A stretch of DNA of 51,930 bases from Elusimicrobiota bacterium (GTDB lineage Bacteria > Elusimicrobiota > Elusimicrobia > UBA1565). The stretch lies in assembly GCA_016212885.1 (NCBI GenBank), contig JACRDO010000083.1, positions 1 to 51,930 on the forward strand. The letters are read 5' to 3'. The notes under the pieces are model-generated. The model had not been told where the DNA came from and did no database searches. It saw only the letters and a program-made list of their open reading frames with translations. Position 1 is the first letter of the stretch, and each line of letters begins with the position of its first letter. The position numbers were made by a program, and so were the translations under genes. Positions 43,021 through 50,167 of this stretch are shown piece after piece.

Positions 43021-45390
43021 ATGGCTTCCGACTCCGAGTCAGACAAGCTGCCCGATCACACACCATCCGATCTCGACCAAGCCCGCATGGAGATTGAACG
43101 CCTCCGACGCGAGAACGAGGAGCTGCGACAGCGCCTGAAGCTGACGGTCTCCGAGACCGAAGTCCGATATCAGACCCAAGAGGGTGAACTGCCATTCGAG
43201 AATCGGCCCCTGCCGACCGTCACCAACGCTTCTCCCGTTCAGGAGAAGATCGGTCTATTCCATTCTCTCTTTCGTGGGCGCGATGACGTTTACGCCACGC
43301 GCTGGACCAACGAACGGACAGGGAAGAATGGATATTCTCCGGCCTGCGAGGACCCCTGGAGCCTGCGCAAAGGCCAGCCGCGCAAATACCTACCATTGAC
43401 CAACCAAGTCGTTCATGAGCATCTATCCGGCAACAAGACCATCGGGATATTCCCGCTGCTTAAAGACAATGCCTGCTGGTTTCTGGCCTGCGATTTCGAC
43501 AAGGAAGGCTGGCAACTGGACGCCGTGGCGTATCTTGAGGTCTGCCGCCGTTACGGAGTGCCTGCCTACCTGGAACGCTCGCGCTCCGGCAACGGAAGCC
43601 ATGTGTGGATATTCTTCTCAGCCCCGGTTCCCGCAGTCCAGGCCCGCCAACTGGGGATGCGCCTCCTACGCCAGACCATGGACGCCCGAGGGGATCTGGA
43701 TCTCGGCAGCTATGACCGCTTCTTCCCCAACCAGGATTTCGTCCCAAAGGGAGGCTTCGGCAATCTCATCGCCGCGCCGCTGCAAAAGAAATGTCGGGCA
43801 CTTGGCAACACGGAGTTCCTCGACACCTCCTCGCAGGATCTCAAGCCCTGGCCGGATCAGTGGGCCTTCCTTGGCAGCGTCCAACGGCTGACCCAGACCC
43901 ACGTTGAGGCCATGCTGGAAACGGTGCCGCCTGTGACGGTCGGGCCGGGGAAGCCCCCGCCAGCAACACCGGCGCTCAAAGCACGATATCCTGCCCCGAA
44001 GCAAATCCGCTGCGAGTTCGGGGCCTCCTTCAGCCTTGAGAAGTCCGGTATTCCGCCCTGGCTGCTCTCCCAGATCAAGCATCTGGCCTCCCTGCATAAC
44101 CCGCAGTTCTACAAGAATGAAAAGCAGCGTCGCTCCAACCATAACACCCCGCGATTCATCAAATGCTATCGGGAGGACTTCAGCCATATCCATCTGCCGC
44201 GCGGCACGGCAGAAGAGGTCCAGATCATCACCCGCGCGGCCGGCAGCGAACTCGTCTGCGTGGACAAGCGGCTGGTTCCCGAACCGATTTCTCTACAATT
44301 CCATGGCTCGCTGAGACCAGAGCAAGCGCATGCCATGAAAGCCGTGCTGGCGCATGACATGGGCTTTCTCGTCGCACCTCCGGGCGCGGGGAAGACCGTG
44401 ATGGGCTGCTTTGCCGCGGCACAACGCGGACTGCCCACCCTGATTTTGGCCGACAGGAAACCGCTCCTCGATCAATGGCGCAAGCAGTTGATGGCTCTCT
44501 TGGGCCTAACCTCTCGCCAGATAGGCCAGGTCGGCGGCGGCCGCGACCGCCAAAGCGGCGTGGTTGACCTAGCCATGATGCCAAGCCTCGCGAGACGCGA
44601 CGACCTATCCGAGTTCTTCTCTCGATACGGCTTCATCATCCACGACGAATGCCATCATATCCCGGCCGTGACATTCGAGGCATGCATGCGCGATGCCTCA
44701 ACGCGCTACATCCTCGGTCTAACCGCCACGCCCTATCGCCGGGACGGCCTTGAGGACATCATTACCATGCAGTGCGGACCGATACGGCACCGGATGGCGG
44801 AAAACAAGAGCTCCCTGCTGCTTACGCTCAACATCCGCGAAACGGGGTTCGCCCTACAGTCAAACGGCGAAACCCCCATCCAGGAGGTATTCAAATATCT
44901 CGTCGAGGATGACGTCCGCAACTCCCTGATCGAACAAGACGTGCTGGCAGCTTTGAACCGAGGCCGGCGCTGTCTCATCTTGAGCCATCGCAGAGAACAT
45001 TGCCGGCTCCTGGCCGCGAAACTGACCCAGAAAGGCAAGGCTCCGTTCGTGTTGAACGGCGGCCAGGGGAAGAAGGAACGGACCGCGATCCTCAAGGCCA
45101 TCCAGGAAACCCCGCAGGACAAAGATTTGATCGTTGTGGCGACCGGCCAGTACCTCGGAGAAGGATTCGACTGCCCAAGCCTCGATACTCTCTTCCTGGC
45201 TTTCCCGGTCGCCTTCAAGGGCAAGCTGATTCAGTATGCAGGACGCATCCTGCGGGAATTGCCGGACAAAACGGATGCAGAAGTCTACGACTACGTCGAC
45301 GCCCAGACCCCGGTTCTCAAGCACATGTTTTTCCGCCGTCAGAAGGCATACAAGTCCCTAGGATTCGAGCCCGGCACAGCTCTGGGGTGA
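43021..45390 (+). CDS. TOTE-type archaeo-eukaryotic primase fused to SF2 helicase
   Basis: 789 residues from ATG 43021; the frame is open further up, but that part reads through the motif array. A coiled coil (ARMEIERLRRENEELRQRLK, about 21-40) precedes the AEP domain (about 75-290): SLFRGRDDVYATRW, the metal motif FLACDFDKEGWQ, ERSRSGNGSHVWIFF (H-x-W) and SYDRFFPNQDFVPKGGFGNL. After a linker comes an XPB/SSL2-like SF2 helicase (about 425-780): LRPEQAHAMKAVL, Walker A APPGAGKT, box II HDECHH, TATPYRRDG and motif VI QYAGRILRE. NCBI-type annotation for this pair is TOTE conflict system primase. It is predicted to act on foreign nucleic acids. First gene of a five-gene operon; the next starts 10 nt on. 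Confidence 0.9.
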   Translation: MASDSESDKLPDHTPSDLDQARMEIERLRRENEELRQRLKLTVSETEVRYQTQEGELPFENRPLPTVTNASPVQEKIGLFHSLFRGRDDVYATRWTNERTGKNGYSPACEDPWSLRKGQPRKYLPLTNQVVHEHLSGNKTIGIFPLLKDNACWFLACDFDKEGWQLDAVAYLEVCRRYGVPAYLERSRSGNGSHVWIFFSAPVPAVQARQLGMRLLRQTMDARGDLDLGSYDRFFPNQDFVPKGGFGNLIAAPLQKKCRALGNTEFLDTSSQDLKPWPDQWAFLGSVQRLTQTHVEAMLETVPPVTVGPGKPPPATPALKARYPAPKQIRCEFGASFSLEKSGIPPWLLSQIKHLASLHNPQFYKNEKQRRSNHNTPRFIKCYREDFSHIHLPRGTAEEVQIITRAAGSELVCVDKRLVPEPISLQFHGSLRPEQAHAMKAVLAHDMGFLVAPPGAGKTVMGCFAAAQRGLPTLILADRKPLLDQWRKQLMALLGLTSRQIGQVGGGRDRQSGVVDLAMMPSLARRDDLSEFFSRYGFIIHDECHHIPAVTFEACMRDASTRYILGLTATPYRRDGLEDIITMQCGPIRHRMAENKSSLLLTLNIRETGFALQSNGETPIQEVFKYLVEDDVRNSLIEQDVLAALNRGRRCLILSHRREHCRLLAAKLTQKGKAPFVLNGGQGKKERTAILKAIQETPQDKDLIVVATGQYLGEGFDCPSLDTLFLAFPVAFKGKLIQYAGRILRELPDKTDAEVYDYVDAQTPVLKHMFFRRQKAYKSLGFEPGTALG

Positions 45391-45400
45391 GCAGGACATA

Positions 45401-45835
45401 ATGTCGCCACGCAAGAAACAGTTCCCGGGAAGCACACCTTCGCAGTCAACGGACGCCTATTGGGTTTTCGCGGAAAGGAAGACCGGGCAATATCCAGAAG
45501 CAACCGACAGAAGTGGGAAGTGGCTTATCTTCGTCCCACTGGGAAAGATTGATGTGGTTTGGGAGCGGATTAAACAGGCGACCGAAGAGGGAAAGCTTGG
45601 CGGCAGCGCCAAAGTCGCCACGGCCAGGCCGAACCCCAATGCCGCTGACCCGACCAAAAAGGTCATTTGCGTCTACAGCTACGACTGGAAGGACAGGGAA
45701 GACATCATGCGAATCCGAGCGGAGCTCCGTGCCCTTGGAATCGCCTGGCAAATTCCATACAAGGCGGATGCGGACACCGACGCCGGCAAGTACCGAGTAT
45801 CTGGGCACACCCGCATCAGCAAGTACTACGAATGA
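45401..45835 (+). CDS. DUF1917 / phosphothreonine-lyase-like protein
   Basis: 144 residues. YWVFAERKTGQYPEATDRSG near the N terminus, then GKWLIFVPLGKIDVVWERIK, SAKVATARPNP, VICVYSYDWKDREDIMRIRA and IPYKADADTDAGKYRVSG. This matches, as I recall it, the family called putative phosphothreonine lyase domain (DUF1917), in which W-x-[IV]-F and Y-K-[TA]-D-x-D-T-x-x-G-x-Y are conserved. Whether it has lyase activity is not known. Ribosome binding site AGGA. Its stop overlaps the next start by 4 bp. Placement inside a conflict-type operon suggests it modifies a protein or nucleic acid, which is inference. Confidence 0.55.
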   Translation: MSPRKKQFPGSTPSQSTDAYWVFAERKTGQYPEATDRSGKWLIFVPLGKIDVVWERIKQATEEGKLGGSAKVATARPNPNAADPTKKVICVYSYDWKDREDIMRIRAELRALGIAWQIPYKADADTDAGKYRVSGHTRISKYYE

Positions 45836-46380
45836 GACAATCACGCCAGGAAGCCGTACCGCAGGGGATGCAGGAACGGTTTGAGGCCGTCATGGGGATT
45901 GTCGATCCCTTCTGCCGAACACACCTGAATGAAGAGTATGCGGCCTTGTGCCGCAGGATGGCCGCCGCGCTAAGCCGGAAACGGCCGTCGCCTCTGGCGG
46001 GCGGAACGGCCCGAGTATGGGCCTGCGCCATCGTCTACGCCGCGGGCAAGGTGAATTTCCTGTCCGACAAGAGCCAGAAACCGCATCTCAGTTCGGCCGA
46101 GCTATGCCGTCTCATGGAGGTCAGCCTGGCCAGCGCTTCAGCCAAGTCAGGTCAAATCCTCGACATCTTGGGAGCCATGCCCCTTGACCCGCGCTGGTGC
46201 CTGCCCAGCCGTTTGGCGGACAATCCACTCGCCTGGATGATCACTGTCAATGGCATCGTCATGGACGCTCGCTCCGCTCCGCGAAAAATCCAGGAGGAAG
46301 CGTCCCGCTTGGGACTGATTCCCTATCTTCCCGGCGCCGACACCGAGGAAGTCCAGGCCCCTGATAAGCCAACCCCATGA
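45832..46380 (+). CDS. DUF6398-like protein
   Basis: 182 residues from ATG 45832 (ATGA overlap). QERFEAVMGIVDPFCRTHLN, EEYAALCRRMAAALSRKRPS and PLAGGTARVWACAIVYAAGK are followed by VNFLSDKSQKPHLSSAELCR and a helix-turn-helix-like stretch LMEVSLASASAKSGQILDIL (about 103-122). This is the pattern I associate with DUF6398, a small helical family that includes a possible DNA-binding part. The C-terminal 60 residues are not recognised. It could be the regulator or the DNA-recognition subunit of the operon. Overlaps the next start by 4 bp. Confidence 0.6.
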   Translation: MRQSRQEAVPQGMQERFEAVMGIVDPFCRTHLNEEYAALCRRMAAALSRKRPSPLAGGTARVWACAIVYAAGKVNFLSDKSQKPHLSSAELCRLMEVSLASASAKSGQILDILGAMPLDPRWCLPSRLADNPLAWMITVNGIVMDARSAPRKIQEEASRLGLIPYLPGADTEEVQAPDKPTP

Positions 46381-46700
46381 GCAAGTCTTTGCCTCGGTTG
46401 AGCAAGAAGGAATTCGAGAGCATGGCCGAGGAAGCCACGGTCGACTGCTACAACGAATCGGAGCAGGCCGTCGGTTGGCTCACCATGATCGAGGACCATC
46501 TCAAACTGCCCTTTGAAACCAAAATCCTGGGCGTACCTGCTTCGGTGGTGCGGATCGACATGGACCAAACCGCGCATATCGTGGCAGTTTGCCGTCGAGG
46601 AAAATATCGGCAAAGCGTTCCCATCCTTGATCTCCATCTCCCGTCGCCGTCTCCGGCCGGGGCGGAATGGATCGAAGCCTATCGGCGATGGAAAGGATAG
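46377..46700 (+). CDS. CcbP-like calcium-binding domain protein
   Basis: 107 residues. SKKEFESMAEEATVDCYNES, then EQAVGWLTMIEDHLKLPFET and KILGVPASVVRIDMDQTAHI, IVAVCRRGKYRQSVPILDLHLP and GAEWIEAYRRW. This resembles the CcbP fold (PF11535), an acidic calcium-binding protein of Anabaena heterocysts that is widespread as a small domain. Acidic residues suitable for calcium are present. The ATG overlaps the previous stop by 4 bp, and its end overlaps the RecQ start. A calcium- or metal-gated role in the operon is speculative. Confidence 0.5.
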   Translation: MSKSLPRLSKKEFESMAEEATVDCYNESEQAVGWLTMIEDHLKLPFETKILGVPASVVRIDMDQTAHIVAVCRRGKYRQSVPILDLHLPSPSPAGAEWIEAYRRWKG

Positions 46701-48565
46701 TCACGCCCCCCCAGGAAGCCCTTCAGCGTCATTGGGGATACGACTCATTCAAGCCCCTGCAGCGGGAAGCTGTGGAGGCGGCGCTCGCCGGACGCGACTG
46801 CTTGATCGTTCTGCCGACCGGAGGAGGAAAGAGCCTCTGCTACCAACTTCCCGCCGCGATGGGCCGCGGACTCGTCCTTGTCGTCTCCCCTCTCATCGCC
46901 CTCATGGACGACCAAGTCGCCGCGGCGCGGGAGGCGGGCTTGGCCGCCGACGCCCTCCACTCGAACCTTGAGTCAGACCACCGCGGCGAGGCGTATCGGC
47001 GGCTGACCGCAGGCAAGACCGACCTCCTCTACGTAAGCCCTGAGCGCCTTCTCGTGGGCGACCTGCTTGAGGATGTCGCCCGGCGGCTGATCCTGATAGC
47101 GGTGGACGAGGCGCACTGCGTCTCGCATTGGGGCCACGAATTCCGGCCCGAGTACCGCCGCCTGGCCGAAGTCCTGGAGCGTTTCCCAAAGGCGGCGCGC
47201 ATGGCTTTGACCGCGACGGCGACGCCCGCGGTCCAGGAGGATGTCTGCGCCCAACTCGCGCTGCGTGAGCCGGCGCGCTTCATCGGCCATCCCGACCGCC
47301 CGAATCTGGTTTACCGCGCCTTCCCGCGCCGCGACCAGTCGGCACAGGTGCTGGAGGTCGTGCGCCGCCACCCCGGCGAGGGCGGCATCGTGTACGCCCA
47401 GACGCGCAAGGACGTGGAGCGCTTGGCGGCGAAGCTTGAGGGGGAGGGGATCTCCTGCGCGGCCTACCACGCCGGCCTGCCCGCGGACCGCAGGCGACGC
47501 GCCCAGGACGACTTCGTCAACGAGCGACTGGACGTAGTCGTCGCCACCATAGCCTTCGGCATGGGCATCGACCGCTCTAACGTCCGCTACGTCGTCCACG
47601 CCAACACTCCGCGCTCTGTCGAGCATTATCAGCAGGAATCGGGGCGCGCGGGCCGCGACGGCCTGCCGGCCGACTGCGTCCTGCTGTTCGCGGCCTCGGA
47701 TCTCGCCTTGCACCGGGCCCTGGCGCTCAAAGACGGCCCCCTCGCTGCCGAGCGCCAGCGCACGCTCGAACGCCAGTTGCGCGAGATCGGCCGCTACGCC
47801 GTAGCGCCCGTGTGCCGGCATCGCCTTCTGACCGAGCATTTCGGCGCCGCTTACCCGCCCGAGGGGACCAAGCCCGAAGCGGAAGGCTGCGCTGCTTGCG
47901 ACGTCTGTCTTGGCGAAACCAAGAGCCTCTCGGCCGAGGCAGCCCTGCTTACGGCCAAGAAGGTCTTGAGCGGGACCTGGCGCGCGGGCGGGCGCTTCGG
48001 GACTGGTTACGTCGTCAACCTGCTCCTGGGACGCGGCGATGAACGCATGACGCGCAACGGCCACGATTCGCTGCAGGTCTTCGGCCTCCTTAAGGAGTCC
48101 GGAGAGGCGGCCGTGCGTTCGTGGGTGGACCAACTCATCGTGCAAGGCTTCCTAGAAGTCGTCGAGGAACGGGAGTATCCCCTTCTGCGCATCACGGAGA
48201 CGGGGAAGGCCCTATGCCACGATGAGGGGACGGTGCGGCTTGGTGTGCCGGCTCCTCCAACGGTGCGCGGCAGGAAAAAACCCAAGGCTTTAAGAAAGAG
48301 CCTCGTTGCTAATTTCTCACCGGATGAAGAACTCTTTGAACGCCTACGCCAGCTTCGACGCCTGATTTCGGAGAAGTTGGGCGTCCCGCCTTACGTGGTC
48401 TTCCACGACAGCGCGCTGGTGGAGATGGCTGCTCTGAAGCCCAAGACCCAGGATTCCTTGCGCGGTGTGAAGGGTGTTGGGGATCGGAAACTCGAACGCT
48501 ATGGAGCGGCATTCCTTGATGTGATTTCGGGCAAACCGCCGGAATCTGCTGCCACCCTTGTTTAG
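46688..48565 (+). CDS. recQ: RecQ-family ATP-dependent DNA helicase
   Basis: 625 residues from ATG 46688, overlapping the previous gene by 13 bp. Helicase core with motif 0 GYDSFKPLQREAVEA, Walker A LPTGGGKSLCYQLP, DEAH VDEAHCVSHWGHEFRPEY, TATATP and motif VI ESGRAGRDG. Zinc site with four Cys (VCRH and CAACDVC, about 370-405), an RQC winged helix (about 415-515) and a C-terminal HRDC domain (SALVEMAALKPKTQDSLRGV, about 577-596). Complete and of normal length for RecQ. Its presence as the last gene of the TOTE operon, rather than as a stand-alone housekeeping gene, suggests it works with the primase-helicase. GC content is closer to the chromosome than that of the first operon genes. Confidence 0.93.
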   Translation: MERIVTPPQEALQRHWGYDSFKPLQREAVEAALAGRDCLIVLPTGGGKSLCYQLPAAMGRGLVLVVSPLIALMDDQVAAAREAGLAADALHSNLESDHRGEAYRRLTAGKTDLLYVSPERLLVGDLLEDVARRLILIAVDEAHCVSHWGHEFRPEYRRLAEVLERFPKAARMALTATATPAVQEDVCAQLALREPARFIGHPDRPNLVYRAFPRRDQSAQVLEVVRRHPGEGGIVYAQTRKDVERLAAKLEGEGISCAAYHAGLPADRRRRAQDDFVNERLDVVVATIAFGMGIDRSNVRYVVHANTPRSVEHYQQESGRAGRDGLPADCVLLFAASDLALHRALALKDGPLAAERQRTLERQLREIGRYAVAPVCRHRLLTEHFGAAYPPEGTKPEAEGCAACDVCLGETKSLSAEAALLTAKKVLSGTWRAGGRFGTGYVVNLLLGRGDERMTRNGHDSLQVFGLLKESGEAAVRSWVDQLIVQGFLEVVEEREYPLLRITETGKALCHDEGTVRLGVPAPPTVRGRKKPKALRKSLVANFSPDEELFERLRQLRRLISEKLGVPPYVVFHDSALVEMAALKPKTQDSLRGVKGVGDRKLERYGAAFLDVISGKPPESAATLV

Positions 48566-48663
48566 GCGGGTGATCTCCCGTTGCCAACGACATACCGGCC
48601 CGCCGGACGCCCGACTCGCAGTTTGACGCCATATCTGCAACAACACATCGAATCATACGTATT

Positions 48664-48687
48664 ATTGGCATTACCAATGCATATAAT
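48664..48687 (+). promoter_or_regulatory. Promoter and inverted-repeat operator of the AAA ATPase gene
   Basis: ATTGG-CATTA-CCAAT (48664-48678) overlaps a second inverted repeat GCATT-ACC-AATGC (48668-48680); TATAAT (48682-48687) lies just downstream, 17 nt before ATG 48705. The layout suits a repressor at the -35 position. Nothing else was found in 48566-48704. Confidence 0.5.
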
Positions 48688-48704
48688 GTAATACTATACG
48701 CATC

Positions 48705-49988
48705 ATGAACAAAGATACTCTGAAAGCCATCCTGGCCGACCAGAAGGAATCTTTTGATACCAAACTGAAGGCGGAGCACATCATCAGCCGCGATGGGCTT
48801 GACGCCGCGAAGAAATACATCCGTCACCCCAACATCCTCCTCATTACGGGGATGCGCAGGGCAGGCAAATCTGTTTTTGCGCATCTGCTGGCCGGGAAAA
48901 GCCGGCATGCCTTCGTGAACTTTGACGATGAACGCCTAGTGGGGTTCAAGTCAAACGATTTCAACATGCTCCTGGAGTGCTGCCACGAACTTTATGCCGG
49001 CTGGGACGTCCTCATTCTCGACGAAGTCCAGAACGTGGGAAACTGGGAACTATTCGCAAGCCGTCTGCGTGAGAATCACAAGATTATCGTCACTGGATCC
49101 AATGCCAATCTGCTGAGCACAGAACTGGCCAGCCGTCTGACCGGCAGGTTCGTGGCGCACGCGCTCTTTCCCTTGAGCTTCGACGAATTCCTGCGGTTCA
49201 ACTCATTTCAATGGACGAGGGACTCCCTGCATTCCAGCCGGAACAAAGCCGCAATCCACGGCTTATTCTCCAAATACCTGCAGCAAGGCGGCATCTTTGA
49301 ATGCCACAAATTCGGAGACGAATTCGCCAGGAGTCTTTTTCGTTCCATCATCACCAAGGATATCGCCCTCAGATACGCCATCAAGCATGTCGCCGCCTTG
49401 GAGGAGTTCGCCCTGCTCACCGTGAATTATTTCACCTGCAAGCTCTCCTTGAGCAAGGTCAGTGCCTCGCTATCCATCAAGAGCCCCAACACGGCGCGCG
49501 AATATCTGAGGTACCTGGAAAACTCGTTCCTGCTTTTTACACTGAACCGGTTCTCCTACAAGGTCAGGGAACAGCTCTCCACGTTCCGGAAGGTTTATAT
49601 CGCAGACAATGGCATCATCAAAGCCTTATCCCTCGGATCCTCTCAGGATAAAGGGAAGGTTCTTGAGAATCTCGTGGCCATCGAGCTTAAGCGCCGCTGC
49701 GGCGACGGCGATTTTTCGTTCTTCTATTGGGATAACGGCCGCAGCGAATGCGATTTCGTGGCCCGAAAGGGACGCAAGTTCATTTTCGCCTGCCAGGTTT
49801 GCTACGAGCTGAACCTGGGCAACCGCAAGAGGGAAACAACCGGCTTGGTCGGTGCCTGCAAGGAACTGGGGCTGCGCGAAGGAACCATTCTTACCATGGA
49901 CCAAGAGGAATCATTCTCCACGCAGGGCATCAAAATTTCGGTGACGCCAGTTTGGAAATGGCTTTTAGAATCACCTGCCGGTTCGTAA
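48705..49988 (+). CDS. AAA+ ATPase with DUF4143 domain
   Basis: 427 residues. Walker A GMRRAGKS (about 49-56), Walker B VLILDEVQ (about 103), sensor VTGSNANLLS, arginine motif SRLTGRFVAHAL, then a C-terminal DUF4143 domain with CDFVARKGRKFIFACQVC (about 348-365), a PD-(D/E)xK-like pattern seen in this family. Such ATPases are common on mobile elements and chromosomes and their role is unclear. The gene is noticeably AT-richer than neighbours. It has its own promoter and inverted repeats, so it is not part of the RecQ operon. A trace of TA-like or defence function is possible, not shown. Confidence 0.85.
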   Translation: MNKDTLKAILADQKESFDTKLKAEHIISRDGLDAAKKYIRHPNILLITGMRRAGKSVFAHLLAGKSRHAFVNFDDERLVGFKSNDFNMLLECCHELYAGWDVLILDEVQNVGNWELFASRLRENHKIIVTGSNANLLSTELASRLTGRFVAHALFPLSFDEFLRFNSFQWTRDSLHSSRNKAAIHGLFSKYLQQGGIFECHKFGDEFARSLFRSIITKDIALRYAIKHVAALEEFALLTVNYFTCKLSLSKVSASLSIKSPNTAREYLRYLENSFLLFTLNRFSYKVREQLSTFRKVYIADNGIIKALSLGSSQDKGKVLENLVAIELKRRCGDGDFSFFYWDNGRSECDFVARKGRKFIFACQVCYELNLGNRKRETTGLVGACKELGLREGTILTMDQEESFSTQGIKISVTPVWKWLLESPAGS

Positions 49989-50098
49989 TATCGACCATGT
50001 CCCCTAACCATGGCGAATTTGCTTAAATATTGTTGGCCGTTTGCATCCCCTCAGATAGAATAGGGTAGACGGCCTTGAGTTGGTACTGGCGATCAAAA

Positions 50099-50118
50099 CT
50101 TCACACAGAAGTTCACAC
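50099..50118 (+). repeat. Two (C/G)TTCACAC motifs at 12-nt spacing, right end of island
   Basis: CTTCACAC at 50099 and GTTCACAC at 50111, same orientation and same 12-nt period as the array at 42820-42851, about 130 bp from the right tRNA repeat. Confidence 0.7.
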
Positions 50119-50167
50119 TTTATTTCGGATAATTCGGAGCGAATAAGGTGGGTCGCCAATGTGGCAA

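Noticed and set aside
48705-49988. AAA/DUF4143 ATPase as sixth member of the primase-RecQ operon
   Set aside because: It has a 139-bp gap, its own TATAAT and inverted repeats, and clearly different base composition.
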